This document shows, piece after piece, positions 29,356 to 38,912 of a stretch of 64,000 nt of DNA. The first letter of the stretch is position 1. Each line of letters starts with the position of its first letter. Position numbers and translations under genes: made by a program. The notes beneath the pieces are model-generated. The model did no database searches. It saw nothing but the letters and a program-made list of their open reading frames with translations, and had not been told where the DNA came from. The stretch is from Seonamhaeicola sp. S2-3 (GTDB taxonomy: Bacteria > Bacteroidota > Bacteroidia > Flavobacteriales > Flavobacteriaceae): the NCBI RefSeq assembly GCF_001971785.1, contig NZ_CP019389.1, forward strand, positions 62,001-126,000. The letters run 5' to 3'.

Positions 29356-29850
29356 GTGAAAAAATTAAAAGAGCGTTGGGAGATATATAAAAATTACCAA
29401 CTAATTTTTCCTTTTCTAGGAATAATTGGTTTAGCGTATTCTTCATTCAGGTTATCTTTAGTGTTCTTAAAAGAACAACATATTGCTCTTATCATTGCTC
29501 TAAGTGCTATCTTATTTTTTTTGCTACTCAAACTTGTTTTATACATTTTTAAACAACTAGAAAGCAAATGGAATGTTTCATACCGCTGGGAGCTCATTAG
29601 TATTTTTCTTGTATTTGCAATTACTGGATCATCATCTGTTTATATAGGAAAACCTATTATTAAATTTATTGGCATTACTAAAGACAACCTGCCTAGTTTT
29701 GCTTATTGGACTTTATATATTTTTATTGGGTTTATTTTCTATCAAATATTATTGGTAGCAATAGGCTGGCTTTTTGGGCAATACGGTTTCTTTTGGAATT
29801 TTGAAAAAAAAATGTTAGCTAGACTTGGGTTAAAACGCTTTATAGAATAA
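29356..29850 (+). CDS. DUF6787-type integral membrane protein
   Basis: A 164-residue protein starting at GTG (29356-29358), with about four membrane spans: LIFPFLGIIGLAYSSF (about 15-32), ALIIALSAILFFLLLKLVLYI (about 42-62), WELISIFLVFAITGSSSVYI (about 74-94) and YWTLYIFIGFIFYQILLVAIGWLFG (about 114-138). A short basic tail ends MLARLGLKRFIE. It matches the DUF6787 family by topology and tail; no function is known. The last base of its stop is the first base of the next ATG, so translation is probably coupled. Confidence 0.78.
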   Translation: MKKLKERWEIYKNYQLIFPFLGIIGLAYSSFRLSLVFLKEQHIALIIALSAILFFLLLKLVLYIFKQLESKWNVSYRWELISIFLVFAITGSSSVYIGKPIIKFIGITKDNLPSFAYWTLYIFIGFIFYQILLVAIGWLFGQYGFFWNFEKKMLARLGLKRFIE

Positions 29851-30182
29851 TGCATAAACTTAAACAACATATAGCTTTTAAGTTAGTTGCTCTTTCAATA
29901 GTAGCAACATTTCTAGCGCCTTCTATAATTAAATTTGCTCATGTTTTTGAGCATCATAAACATGTTGTTTGTAAAGGTGGTAACTCAACACATATCCATC
30001 AAGTAGATTTTGAATGTGAGTTTTTTAAATTTCAACTAAGTACTCATTTCATAATTCCAGATGAATTTAATGAATGGTTAAATGTCTCTCATCAGTACCA
30101 AACACCAATTGTTTCTTATAAATTTTTAAATAAATACCAACCACTATCCTTTTCATTACGTGGCCCTCCTGTTTTAGTTTAA
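29850..30182 (+). CDS. Small exported His-rich protein ahead of the TonB receptor
   Basis: A 110-residue protein with an N-terminal signal or anchor (FKLVALSIVATFLAPSIIKF, about 10-30). A His/Cys-rich stretch HVFEHHKHVVCKGGNSTHIHQVDFEC at about 31-56 could bind a metal. The C-terminus SFSLRGPPVLV resembles those of other short proteins encoded directly before TonB receptors in Flavobacteria. No named family is recognised. It overlaps the DUF6787 stop by one base and lies 39 bp before the receptor gene. A metal-binding or metal-delivery role is inferred from composition and neighbours only. Confidence 0.6.
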   Translation: MHKLKQHIAFKLVALSIVATFLAPSIIKFAHVFEHHKHVVCKGGNSTHIHQVDFECEFFKFQLSTHFIIPDEFNEWLNVSHQYQTPIVSYKFLNKYQPLSFSLRGPPVLV

Positions 30183-30221
30183 AGCTTCACTTCTTTTTTT
30201 TAAACTATAAACAAAATTGCA

Positions 30222-32621
30222 ATGAAACATTATTTATTGATTGTGGTGTTATGTTTTTTAAACATTACCCATGCTCAAGACTGCACATATACTTTTTTAG
30301 GTGAAATTAAGGATTTTCATGATGGCACACCTTTAGCAGGTGCAACCATTCATATAGAAACACTTAACTCTTATACAACTGCAGATATTAACGGAAAATT
30401 CTCTGTTAAAAACTTGTGCAATGGCACTTTAGTATTGGTTATTTCTCATGTTGGTTGCGAAACAAAACGTGTGGAAATAGATATTAACGGCAATACCTAC
30501 AAAGAAATAAATATGGAACATCATTTAGAAGAATTAAATGAAGTTGTAGTTGCTGCCAACACAAAGTTAGATAACACCGCTATTCAGCAAACTGTTTCTA
30601 AAACACAAATTGAAACCTATACCGATAAATCTTTAGGAGATGCATTAAATACTATTAGTGGTGTATCATCATTAAACACGGGGAACTCTATTGTTAAACC
30701 TATGATTCATGGATTACATAGCAGTAGGCTTTTAATAGTTAATAATAATGTACGCTTGTTTGACCAAGAATGGGGAGACGAACATGCACCTAATATTGAT
30801 ATTAATACTAGTAATTCATTAGAAGTTATTAAAGGAGCTAATACCCTTAAATATGGTAGTGATGCTATTGGAGGTTTAATACTTATTAAACCTAAAAAAT
30901 ATGCTGCTATAGATAGTTTATTTGGTAGTTCTATGGTGTCATTTAACACAAATGGCTTGGGCGGTAATGTAAATTCTGAAATTATTAAAACCTACAAATC
31001 TGGTTATTATGCAAAACTGCAAGCTAGTTATAAACAGTTTGGAGATTTTAAAGCTCCTCACTATTACTTAACCAATACTGGACTTAGAAATCTTAATGCC
31101 TCAATGAGCATAGGATATAACAGTTTTGAAAAAGGTTTTAATGCCTATTACAGTATTGTAAATAATGAATTTGCCATTCTAAAATCATCTCATATTGGTA
31201 ATGTGAACGATTTAGTTACCGCAATAAATAATAAAGAGCCTAGAGTGGTAGAAGATTTCTCGTATAATATAAGTTATCCTAAACAAAGTATTTTGCATCA
31301 TTTAGGCAAAATTGAAGCTTACAAGCGTTTTAAAAAATTAGGTAAATTATCATTACAGTATGATTTTCAAATTAACAGACGTAAAGAATACGATTTAAGA
31401 AGAGGTGATTTAGCAGACACTCCTGTAATAGACCTTAGACTATTTACAACTTCTTTACAACCTAATTTACAAATTGATGTATTTGATAACCTAGAAATAA
31501 ACACGGGTTTTCTTTTACGGTTTCAACAAAACGATGCTATTTCTGGAACTGGTGTAAGCCCTTTAATTCCTGATTTTGAGAAATATGATGCCGGTATTTA
31601 TGCCACAGCCAATTATAATCTCAATTTATTTAGCGAAATAAGTGCAGGTCTTAGATACGATTTTTCAAGAATTGAAGCTACAAAATGGTATAATACCACA
31701 GATTGGGAAGATACTTATAATTACGATGAATTGTTCCCAGAATTTGAATCTGGAACAACAGATAATTCTGAAACACTAACCTATCCGGAGTTTTCGTTTC
31801 ATAACTTTTCGGCTAACTTAGGTTATAACAGACACTTTAGTAACGATTTTGAGCTGTTTTTTAATTATGGTTTAGCTTCTAGAATGCCTAATCCATCAGA
31901 ATTATTTAGTGATGGTTTACACCATAGCGCTGCTAGAATTGAAACTGGTAAATTAACCATTGGTAAAGAAATTGCTAATAAGTTTATGCTTTCATTAGAA
32001 AGAAATAATCAAAAATTTGGCTTTACCATAAGTCCGTATTTCAATTATATTAATGATTATGTTCAACTTATTCCTGTAGGTATCACTACAACAGTAAGGG
32101 GTGCTTTTCCTGTTTGGGAATACAATCAAGTTAATGCCATAATTTTTGGTGTTGATATTGATATTGACAAGAAAATTAATAACACATTAAATTACCAAGG
32201 CAGTATAAGTTTATTACAAGGCGATAATTTAACCAATGATATTCCGCTTATACATATGCCATCAACAAATTTCACAAATAGTATATCTTACTATAACAAA
32301 GATTTAAACCAACTATCAATTAGTTTAAATCATAAAACTGTATTACAACAAAACAGATATCCTGATTATAATTTTAACACCTATGATGCTACTATTAACG
32401 ATTACGTTTATGTTGATATTAGCTCTCCCCCATCTGCCTATTCATTATTTGGTTTTAACAGTACCGCAAGCTTTAAAGCTTTTAAAAAAGGAACATTAAA
32501 ACTAGAATTTAATATTGAAAATATATTCAATACATCGTATAGAGAATACCTTAATAGGCTTCGATATTTTGCCGATGAATTAGGAAGAAACTTTAACTTA
32601 AAAATTAAAATAAATTACTAA
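30222..32621 (+). CDS. TonB-dependent outer-membrane receptor (probable metal or metal-complex uptake)
   Basis: A 799-residue receptor. Signal peptide MKHYLLIVVLCFLNITHAQ; carboxypeptidase-regulatory-like beta-sandwich at about 22-110 (EIKDFHDGTPLAGATIHI, GCETKRVEID); plug at about 115-225 (GDALNTISGVSSL, MIHGLHSSRLLIVNNNVRL, VIKGANTLKYGSDAIGG). The 22-stranded barrel runs to the end, closing with FNIENIFNTSYREYLNRL and a terminal Tyr. It lies between a His-rich small protein and a His/Asp-rich lipoprotein, which points to a cation such as zinc, copper or iron as cargo; this is inference. Related by sequence to the truncated receptor at 8637-9469. Confidence 0.92.
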   Translation: MKHYLLIVVLCFLNITHAQDCTYTFLGEIKDFHDGTPLAGATIHIETLNSYTTADINGKFSVKNLCNGTLVLVISHVGCETKRVEIDINGNTYKEINMEHHLEELNEVVVAANTKLDNTAIQQTVSKTQIETYTDKSLGDALNTISGVSSLNTGNSIVKPMIHGLHSSRLLIVNNNVRLFDQEWGDEHAPNIDINTSNSLEVIKGANTLKYGSDAIGGLILIKPKKYAAIDSLFGSSMVSFNTNGLGGNVNSEIIKTYKSGYYAKLQASYKQFGDFKAPHYYLTNTGLRNLNASMSIGYNSFEKGFNAYYSIVNNEFAILKSSHIGNVNDLVTAINNKEPRVVEDFSYNISYPKQSILHHLGKIEAYKRFKKLGKLSLQYDFQINRRKEYDLRRGDLADTPVIDLRLFTTSLQPNLQIDVFDNLEINTGFLLRFQQNDAISGTGVSPLIPDFEKYDAGIYATANYNLNLFSEISAGLRYDFSRIEATKWYNTTDWEDTYNYDELFPEFESGTTDNSETLTYPEFSFHNFSANLGYNRHFSNDFELFFNYGLASRMPNPSELFSDGLHHSAARIETGKLTIGKEIANKFMLSLERNNQKFGFTISPYFNYINDYVQLIPVGITTTVRGAFPVWEYNQVNAIIFGVDIDIDKKINNTLNYQGSISLLQGDNLTNDIPLIHMPSTNFTNSISYYNKDLNQLSISLNHKTVLQQNRYPDYNFNTYDATINDYVYVDISSPPSAYSLFGFNSTASFKAFKKGTLKLEFNIENIFNTSYREYLNRLRYFADELGRNFNLKIKINY

Positions 32622-32660
32622 AATAAAAGAAAAATGATAACACATTTAAAATTAAAAAAC

Positions 32661-33209
32661 ATGAAAACTATAAAATTATTAGCCTTATTTTTCGTATCGA
32701 GCTTAGTATTTGTAAGCTGTTCAAGCGATGATGACCATGATGATCATGACCACGAAAAAGAACTTATTACTACAGTAACTTACACATTAACAAATGGTGA
32801 CGATGTTGTTACTTTAAAGTTCGAAGATTTAGATGGTGAAGGTGGCACAGATGGAACTTATACTGTTTCTGGTAACCTATCTGCAAACACAACTTATACG
32901 GGATCTATTGAATTATTAAACGCAACCGAAAATCCTGCTGAAGATATTACAGAAGAAGTTGAAGAAGAAGGTGATGAACACGAATTTTTCTATACCTCAA
33001 CCATTTCAGACATAACTTTTACAAAAACAGATACAGATGAAGATGGAAATCCAATTGGTATTGAAACAACTTTAACAACTGGTGATGCCGGAACAGGTTC
33101 TTTAACCATTATTTTAAAACATGAACCTACAAAACCAAATGATGGTACATCAACTAGTGCCGGTGGTAGTACAGATGTATCGGTAACATTTTCTATTGAA
33201 GTAGAGTAA
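32661..33209 (+). CDS. His/Asp-rich lipoprotein downstream of the TonB receptor
   Basis: A 182-residue lipoprotein: signal MKTIKLLALFFVSSLVFVSC, then immediately SSDDDHDDHDHEKE, a likely metal-binding tail, then a beta-rich domain (VVTLKFEDLDGEGGTDGTYTV, GDAGTGSLTIILKHEP, DVSVTFSIEVE). The frame also has an ATG 9 codons earlier (32634); 32661 gives the clean signal peptide. Proteins of this kind are often annotated as type 1 periplasmic-binding-fold proteins next to TonB receptors in Flavobacteria. It may present metal ions to the receptor at the cell surface; inference from composition and position. It is the last gene of the locus, followed by a strong terminator. Confidence 0.7.
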   Translation: MKTIKLLALFFVSSLVFVSCSSDDDHDDHDHEKELITTVTYTLTNGDDVVTLKFEDLDGEGGTDGTYTVSGNLSANTTYTGSIELLNATENPAEDITEEVEEEGDEHEFFYTSTISDITFTKTDTDEDGNPIGIETTLTTGDAGTGSLTIILKHEPTKPNDGTSTSAGGSTDVSVTFSIEVE

Positions 33210-33241
33210 TTAGAATATTTTTATTTGTTGTAATACAGAAA

Positions 33242-33272
33242 AAAAGAGGCTTGATTAAATCAAGCCTCTTTT
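33242..33272. terminator. Bidirectional terminator between convergent genes
   Basis: A perfect inverted repeat AAAAGAGGCTTGATT / AATCAAGCCTCTTTT with A and T tracts outside, between the lipoprotein gene (+) and the small membrane-protein gene (-). Confidence 0.9.
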
Positions 33273-33279
33273 TTGTTTT

Positions 33280-33561
33280 TTATGCTTCTATAACTTTTCC
33301 TTTTTTGGGCTTAAGCACATAAGAGTATAACCACATTAACGTAAATGTTGGCACCACATCAAGACCAGGCATTGCCTCTTCTATAAAAGATACTGCTCCT
33401 GCTATTTTCCCATCTTTTCCTTTATACATTTTAGTCATTACCCAAGCAGAAACGGGTGCCCATACTATATCTGAAAATTCTCCAATTCCCGGAATAATAA
33501 AAGATACATATCCCAATGCATCTAAAATTAAACTAAGAAATAATTTTTTGTATTTATTCAT
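33280..33561 (-). CDS. Small membrane protein of unknown function
   Basis: A 93-residue protein with two to three hydrophobic segments (LFLSLILDALGYVSFIIPGIG at about 7-27, IVWAPVSAWVMTKMY at about 32-46, VVPTFTLMWLYSYVL at about 71-85) and a basic tail KPKKGKVIEA. The GxIPxxGE-type stretch between the first segments recurs in small flavobacterial membrane proteins, but I do not recognise a named family. It lies 55 bp downstream of folE on the same strand and could be cotranscribed with it. Confidence 0.65.
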   Translation of the reverse strand: MNKYKKLFLSLILDALGYVSFIIPGIGEFSDIVWAPVSAWVMTKMYKGKDGKIAGAVSFIEEAMPGLDVVPTFTLMWLYSYVLKPKKGKVIEA

Positions 33562-33616
33562 TAACTAACTTTTAATAAATTGATAACAAGAAACATACCA
33601 AAATATTGTACAATTT

Positions 33617-34204
33617 CTACTTTCCTATAAGTTTTAAAAACTCATTTCTGGTTTCAATTTTTTCAAACTGACCTCTAAACCCTGAGGTTGTAGTTGTAGA
33701 GTTTTGTTTTTGTACACCTCGCATCATCATACACATATGAGAAGCTTCAATTACCACAGCTACACCTTGAGGCTGTAATGTATCATTAATACAATCTAAA
33801 ATTTGTTCTGTTAAGCGTTCTTGCACTTGCAAACGTCTTGCAAAAACATCAACAACTCTTGGTAATTTACTTAAGCCTACAATTTGTCCATTAGGTATAT
33901 AAGCAATGTGTACCTTACCAAAAAAAGGCAAGATATGATGTTCACAAAGCGAATACAACTCTATATCTTTAACAATAACCATTTCATTATAAGACTCTTT
34001 AAACATGGCTGCTTTTAAAATCTCAACCGGATCTTGTTCATATCCTTGAGTTAAAAATTGCATAGCTTTGGCTGCACGTTCGGGGGTTTTTAGCAAACCA
34101 TCTCGTTGAGTGTCTTCTCCTAAATCTTTAATAATGCTTTTGTAACGCTCTTTTATATGATCTGTTATTTCAACATTGTATTCTTCTAAATTTTTGTACG
34201 GCAT
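33617..34204 (-). CDS. folE: GTP cyclohydrolase I
   Basis: A 195-residue zinc enzyme that converts GTP to dihydroneopterin triphosphate, the first step of tetrahydrofolate synthesis. Zinc ligands: Cys and His in [19 protein letters not shown] (about 84-102) and the second Cys in [15 protein letters not shown] (about 155-169). The pocket Lys/Arg are in [23 protein letters not shown]. The N-terminal helix of about 20 residues and total length match bacterial FolE1. Start ATG at 34202-34204. It is separated by 125 bp from the divergent ABC gene. Confidence 0.97.
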   Translation of the reverse strand: MPYKNLEEYNVEITDHIKERYKSIIKDLGEDTQRDGLLKTPERAAKAMQFLTQGYEQDPVEILKAAMFKESYNEMVIVKDIELYSLCEHHILPFFGKVHIAYIPNGQIVGLSKLPRVVDVFARRLQVQERLTEQILDCINDTLQPQGVAVVIEASHMCMMMRGVQKQNSTTTTSGFRGQFEKIETRNEFLKLIGK

Positions 34205-34328
34205 ACTCTTATTATTATAAAATAAAAATAGTTAAAAAATATTAGACTTAATTCTTATAAAAAACCAGTGGGTATAATTTTGCTGATTAACAAGTAATGT
34301 AGTATTTTCATAGCTTGAAACACAAGTA

Positions 34329-34994
34329 ATGATTCAAGCAAAAAACATTCATAAATACTACAATAATTTACACGTATTAAAAGGTGTAGATATTAAGGTT
34401 GAAAAAGGCGAAGTAGTATCTATTGTTGGAGCTTCTGGAGCTGGTAAAACCACACTTTTACAAATTTTAGGCACTTTAGATAACGCTTCAAAAGATGACC
34501 CTTTTGAGTTAAATATTAACAATACAAATTTATCTGTTCTTTCTGATAAAGAATTAGCTAAATTTAGAAATCATCATATAGGTTTCATTTTTCAGTTTCA
34601 TCAATTATTACCAGAATTTACTGCACTTGAAAATGTTTGTTTACCAGCTTTTATTAAAGGAACTAAAAAAACCAATGCCGAAACTAGAGCTAAAGAATTA
34701 TTAGATTTTTTAGGCTTATCTCACCGTTACAACCATAAACCTAGTGAGCTATCTGGTGGAGAGCAACAACGTGTAGCGGTAGCAAGAGCTTTAATTAATA
34801 AACCCGATTTAATTTTTGCTGATGAGCCTTCTGGTAATTTAGATAGTGAATCTGCTGAAAATCTTCATAATTTATTTTTTAAACTGCGTGATGAATTTGG
34901 GCAAACCTTTGTTATTGTTACCCATAATGAAGAACTAGCTAATATGGCAGATAGAAAACTTACAATGGTTGATGGTAAAATAGTAAACAACTAA
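34329..34994 (+). CDS. LolD-like ABC transporter ATP-binding protein
   Basis: A 221-residue ATPase of the LolD/MacB group. Walker [12 protein letters not shown] (about 35-45), Q-loop [18 protein letters not shown], signature [15 protein letters not shown] (about 139-153), Walker [13 protein letters not shown] and H-loop [10 protein letters not shown]. LolD frees lipoproteins from the inner membrane in Gram-negative bacteria. No permease (LolC/E-like) is encoded next to it, so its partner lies elsewhere in the genome. The assignment to LolD rather than a MacB-type exporter is from overall similarity, not from context. Confidence 0.88.
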   Translation: MIQAKNIHKYYNNLHVLKGVDIKVEKGEVVSIVGASGAGKTTLLQILGTLDNASKDDPFELNINNTNLSVLSDKELAKFRNHHIGFIFQFHQLLPEFTALENVCLPAFIKGTKKTNAETRAKELLDFLGLSHRYNHKPSELSGGEQQRVAVARALINKPDLIFADEPSGNLDSESAENLHNLFFKLRDEFGQTFVIVTHNEELANMADRKLTMVDGKIVNN

Positions 34995-35011
34995 AGCTTT
35001 ATAGAAATAAA

Positions 35012-35045
35012 AAAGGCTTGCTTAATTTATTTTATAGCAAACCTT
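35012..35045. terminator. Hairpin between convergent genes
   Basis: An imperfect stem AAAGGCTTGCT / AGCAAACCTTT with one mismatch, 17 bp behind the ABC gene and before the 3' end of the convergent lipoprotein gene. The T-run is weak. Confidence 0.45.
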
Positions 35046-35071
35046 TATAAAAGTTATTTATTTAGCTAGAG

Positions 35072-35875
35072 CTAATTTTCAAAAGAAAATGTTTTTCCTA
35101 AAATAGTTATTGTAGAAGTGGTATAATTCAACTTAATATCATCTATACTTCCAACACTAACATCTAATATTCCAGATTGTATGCTTCTTGGTAATAACAC
35201 AAAATGCAAGTCTTCTTCTATAGTTAAAGTATAAGATATACCTTTAGAACTTACTCCTGATTGAGTACCAGCTAGCATATACTCATCATCCCAAATATTA
35301 AAGGGGGTATTGGCTCCTGCAATCCATGTTCTTGTAGAGTTTTCGGTGTAACTAATGGTTGCTCCTGTTGTAGCTGTTATTTTTCCATCATTAATAGTAA
35401 CGCTATACTCTAACTCATCATTTATATTCTTTCCAAAGTTTTTAACCACATGCGTACCTTCAACCTTAAAATCTTCATGATAATAATCTGTAAAAGTACC
35501 CGTATGAGTGCTATTTTCTACTCCATACCAATTAGTAGAAACAATGGTAACAATGCCTTTACGGGTAATACCATCTTTACACAGTACACCATCACCATAA
35601 TCTATAGTAGTTGTTTTAGGAAACGTTGTATAATCTAATGGTTCTATAGTTATAACAGGACCATCTGTACTAATTTTTCCAGATTTTGATTCCATAGAAT
35701 CTTCTGCCGATAAAAGAGCGTCTCCACTATTATTTCCTATATCCTGAAATACTTTACTTATGGTTACATATTCTGTTAAAGCCTCTACAGCAGCAATTGA
35801 ATCTGCTGTTTCGTTAAGTTCTTCTTCACAATTCATAAAAAGAATGGCTAAAATTGGGACTATAAATTTTCGCAT
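35072..35875 (-). CDS. Hypothetical lipoprotein
   Basis: A 267-residue exported protein. The start ATG at 35873-35875 gives the signal MRKFIVPILAILFMNC with the lipobox Cys at residue 16, followed by an acidic linker. The rest is beta-strand-rich and repetitive in character (TTIDYGDGVLCKDGITRKGIVTI, HTGTFTDYYHEDFKVEGTHVV, YSVTINDGKITATTGATISY), like several uncharacterised Bacteroidota surface lipoproteins. The longer frame from 35905 lacks a proper signal. No family is recognised. Monocistronic, in convergent orientation to the ABC gene. Confidence 0.72.
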   Translation of the reverse strand: MRKFIVPILAILFMNCEEELNETADSIAAVEALTEYVTISKVFQDIGNNSGDALLSAEDSMESKSGKISTDGPVITIEPLDYTTFPKTTTIDYGDGVLCKDGITRKGIVTIVSTNWYGVENSTHTGTFTDYYHEDFKVEGTHVVKNFGKNINDELEYSVTINDGKITATTGATISYTENSTRTWIAGANTPFNIWDDEYMLAGTQSGVSSKGISYTLTIEEDLHFVLLPRSIQSGILDVSVGSIDDIKLNYTTSTITILGKTFSFEN

Positions 35876-36088
35876 AACATTTATTTTTATTTTACTAAAT
35901 AACATTATAAATATGAATTTTAATAAAAACTACCTCAATTTTTTACATTTTAAAGGGTGTTTGTTACTGTTAATCGATGTTTTCACTCGTTTTTAATCTT
36001 TCAAAAAATGCTTTTTTAGGTTTTTTGATTTACCTTAATAACGTATTTTTACCTAGTTATTTAACCCGTTATTTAGCATTTCTAAAGT

Positions 36089-36853
36089 TTGAACTTGATT
36101 GAATTAAAAGAATTCCTAGACTCTAAAGTTTTTCAATACAACAACCCTAAGTTTATTGAGACTGACCCTATACAAATACCGCACGCATTTAGCTTAAAAG
36201 AAGATATTGAAATTGCCGCTTTTTTGACAGCGACCATAGCTTGGGGTAACCGAAAAATGATTATTAAAAATGCACAACGCATGATGGAATTGCTTGACAA
36301 CGCACCTCATGACTTTGTAATGAATCATAATAAAACTGATTTAGAAAAACTTTCATCATTTGTACACCGCACATTTAATGGTGATGATTTTATTCAATTT
36401 ATAACATCATTAAATCATATCTATAAACAATACAATAGTTTAGAATTTGTATTTTTAAAACACGCAGAAAAAGACTCCCTTCAAAAAGCTATTTCAAAAT
36501 TTAAAGAAATTTTTTTTGAAATTGAACATTTACCTCGTACCGAAAAACATGTTAGCAACCCCTTAAAAAATTCTGCTGCAAAACGTATAAACATGTTTTT
36601 ACGATGGATGGTAAGACAAGACCAAGCTGGTGTAGATTTTGGTATTTGGAAAAGCATCTCGCCTTCTCAACTATCTTGTCCTTTAGATGTACATTCTGGA
36701 AATGTTGCTAGAAAACTAGGAATTCTAACAAGAAAACAAAATGATGCTAAAGCTTTATTAGAGTTAGACACCGCTCTTCGTAAACTAGATAAACAAGACC
36801 CTGTAAAATATGATTTTGCCTTGTTTGGACTTGGGGTTTTTGAAGGCTTTTAA
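36089..36853 (+). CDS. TIGR02757 / DUF2400 family protein
   Basis: A 254-residue protein of the TIGR02757 family, recognised by the N-terminus NLIELKEFLDSKVFQYNNPKF, the motif FLTATIAWGNRKMIIKNAQRMM and the C-terminal LRWMVRQDQAGVDFGIWKSI, PLDVHSGNVARKLGIL, VKYDFALFGLGV. No ATG exists in the conserved N-terminal part; TTG at 36089-36091 restores the expected beginning and is the likely start. The C-terminal half resembles the HhH-GPD DNA glycosylase fold, but a repair function is not established. It is a single gene with a hairpin behind it. Confidence 0.88.
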   Translation: MNLIELKEFLDSKVFQYNNPKFIETDPIQIPHAFSLKEDIEIAAFLTATIAWGNRKMIIKNAQRMMELLDNAPHDFVMNHNKTDLEKLSSFVHRTFNGDDFIQFITSLNHIYKQYNSLEFVFLKHAEKDSLQKAISKFKEIFFEIEHLPRTEKHVSNPLKNSAAKRINMFLRWMVRQDQAGVDFGIWKSISPSQLSCPLDVHSGNVARKLGILTRKQNDAKALLELDTALRKLDKQDPVKYDFALFGLGVFEGF

Positions 36854-36863
36854 TGAAAATAAA

Positions 36864-36896
36864 AACGATTGACAAACAGAGAGTTTATCAATCGTT
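36864..36896. terminator. Hairpin between TIGR02757 and the M61 peptidase gene
   Basis: A stem AACGATTGA / TCAATCGTT extended inward by AAAC / GTTT across one mismatch, starting 10 bp behind the stop of the + strand gene; the convergent M61 gene ends at 36924. Confidence 0.6.
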
Positions 36897-36923
36897 AAAT
36901 ATATTATAAGTTATAAATAGCTT

Positions 36924-38816
36924 TTACCCCTTTAACCAAGCTTTTCTTAATGCTTTTTGAGCATCTGTAGCATCAGCTTTTTCAACAATAGCTTTACCTG
37001 TTGTATAAGATTTTGTGGTAGTTGTTTTAATAACTACTTCTTCTCCATTTCTATCTAATTTAATCTCTACATCCATACCAGGTTTCCACATAAAAACATC
37101 TTGTAAAACTTTATTGGCGTTTTGTAAGGTTAAATCTGTACCATTAATGGTTTTAATAACATCATTAGGCAATGCGCCATTTTCTGCCCAAAAACTATTT
37201 TTTAATACTTTATCTGTAAAGAAAATTGTTCCTTTTTCTGGATCTCCACCAACAATAGGAGCTCCATCCATTAAAATGTAATTGGTTTCTACTTTACCTT
37301 CGCCTATTTCTAAACCTACTTTTTCTAAAAACTTATTGTAATTAATAGGGATGTCTCCTATAACATGTGTATCAAAGAAATCGGCTAAAGATGGGTAGGT
37401 CATAGCTACAATTTCATCTATTAATTTATCATCTTCAAAAGGTTTATTTTTACCGTATTTATTTGATAATTCTTTCATTAAACTTAGAATACCTCTGTTT
37501 CCGTTGCTTCCTTCTCTAATTAAAATATCAACACACATACCTATTAAAGCTCCTTTTTGGTATACATTTAAGTATTGATCTTTATAAGGCTCTTTAAGTA
37601 CATTTTCACTCATAATAGTGAAACTCATAGCATCATTCATTTGAGATGCTCTTTGAATTTTAGTCAATATTTTATTATAAAATGCTGCTTCATCAACCAA
37701 CCCTTGGTTTACTTGAAATAAGGTTGCAAAATATTCTGTTACACCTTCATACATCCATAAATGTTTTGAAAATGTTGGGTTATTATAATCAAAATAGTGC
37801 ACATCTTCAGAATGTACACTTAGTGGTGTTACAATATGAAAAAACTCATGAGACACTACATCTATCATACTTTCAGCTAGTGCTTCTTCTGAAATATCTT
37901 CTGGCATAACAACTACCGTTGATGTATGATGTTCTAAAGCACCAAAGCCTTTAGGAGAATCTTCTTTTTGTTCTGATAAATACACGTAAATATCATAACG
38001 CGGTGTAGAATTAATATCGCCCAAATATGTTTTTTGGGCTTTCATCATTTTATAAATGGTTTCTTTTAATGATTTTGCAGAGTGTAGTTTATTTGGAGAA
38101 TACACACTTAAAACAATTTTAATATCACCTACTTGAAACTCTTCAACATCTAAATTACCATACATCATTGGGTTATCGGTAATATCAAAGTAGCGAGTAG
38201 CAAAATATGTTGTTGTTACATTTTCACCATCTTCACTGGTAGTAGAATTTACCTTTTGTAATGCCGATGTTCTTACAAAATCTGCTGGTGCTGTTACATT
38301 TACTTTATACTGATTGTTTTTTAAAGAATCAAAATATCCTATAAATCCATGTAAATTCAGCACAAAATTCTCGGGTTCTATATTAGTTCCTGCAGGAGAA
38401 AATGGTACTTTTTTGCCTATACCTCCTTCGGTTTCTTCATCATAAGTATCATTAACAAAGTAAGTGATTTTATCTAATGCTTTAGCATCTGTAATAGACC
38501 AAGAATTATCGTCTAACTTGGTAACAGGTATTTCTTCCCCTTTGTAATTGTAGGCTTTAACATTTTCAACATACTTACCAAAGTTACTAACCGCATAAGT
38601 GCCTGGTATTACTTTTGGTAATCTATAAGTAACGGTTTCTTGTGTAAACCTACCTGGATTAATGGTTACCGGCGCTTTATCATTTTGAACATTTGATAAA
38701 TCAATAGTAGTTTCAATAGGTGAATTTATTGCTAAATCATTGGCAGCCTGTTTAGTTGTACTACAACTTGCCATTAAAATAACTGCAAAAATTGCAGCAA
38801 AAAATCTTTTATTCAT
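36924..38816 (-). CDS. M61 family (glycyl) metallopeptidase, lipoprotein
   Basis: A 630-residue exported peptidase: signal with lipobox MASC (about residue 18). An N-terminal beta domain holds FTQETVTYRLPKVIPGTYAVSNFGKYV. The zinc site HEFFH is in VVSHEFFHIVTPLSVHSEDVHYFD (about 318-341), and the third ligand Glu is probably in HLWMYEGVTEYFATLF (about 353-368). A PDZ-like domain follows at about 535-610 (NGALPNDVIKTINGTDL). Length matches M61 peptidases with PDZ. It probably acts at the outer membrane or periplasm; the substrate is unknown. The gene is divergent from the glycosyltransferase gene. Confidence 0.9.
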   Translation of the reverse strand: MNKRFFAAIFAVILMASCSTTKQAANDLAINSPIETTIDLSNVQNDKAPVTINPGRFTQETVTYRLPKVIPGTYAVSNFGKYVENVKAYNYKGEEIPVTKLDDNSWSITDAKALDKITYFVNDTYDEETEGGIGKKVPFSPAGTNIEPENFVLNLHGFIGYFDSLKNNQYKVNVTAPADFVRTSALQKVNSTTSEDGENVTTTYFATRYFDITDNPMMYGNLDVEEFQVGDIKIVLSVYSPNKLHSAKSLKETIYKMMKAQKTYLGDINSTPRYDIYVYLSEQKEDSPKGFGALEHHTSTVVVMPEDISEEALAESMIDVVSHEFFHIVTPLSVHSEDVHYFDYNNPTFSKHLWMYEGVTEYFATLFQVNQGLVDEAAFYNKILTKIQRASQMNDAMSFTIMSENVLKEPYKDQYLNVYQKGALIGMCVDILIREGSNGNRGILSLMKELSNKYGKNKPFEDDKLIDEIVAMTYPSLADFFDTHVIGDIPINYNKFLEKVGLEIGEGKVETNYILMDGAPIVGGDPEKGTIFFTDKVLKNSFWAENGALPNDVIKTINGTDLTLQNANKVLQDVFMWKPGMDVEIKLDRNGEEVVIKTTTTKSYTTGKAIVEKADATDAQKALRKAWLKG

Positions 38817-38900
38817 TACATTGAGTTTATAGTTTTTTAAATGACGTGCAAAATACCATTATGTTACATTTTCAAGTCTTAAGGTTTTGTTAAAAGATAG

Positions 38901-38908
38901 TATATTCG
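38901..38908 (+). promoter_or_regulatory. -7 element TATATTCG next to the glycosyltransferase start
   Basis: Close to the TAnnTTTG consensus and ends 4 bp before the ATG at 38913, implying a very short leader. A TTTTG at 38885-38889 is too close to be a standard -33 box. Confidence 0.4.
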
Positions 38909-38912
38909 CCCT

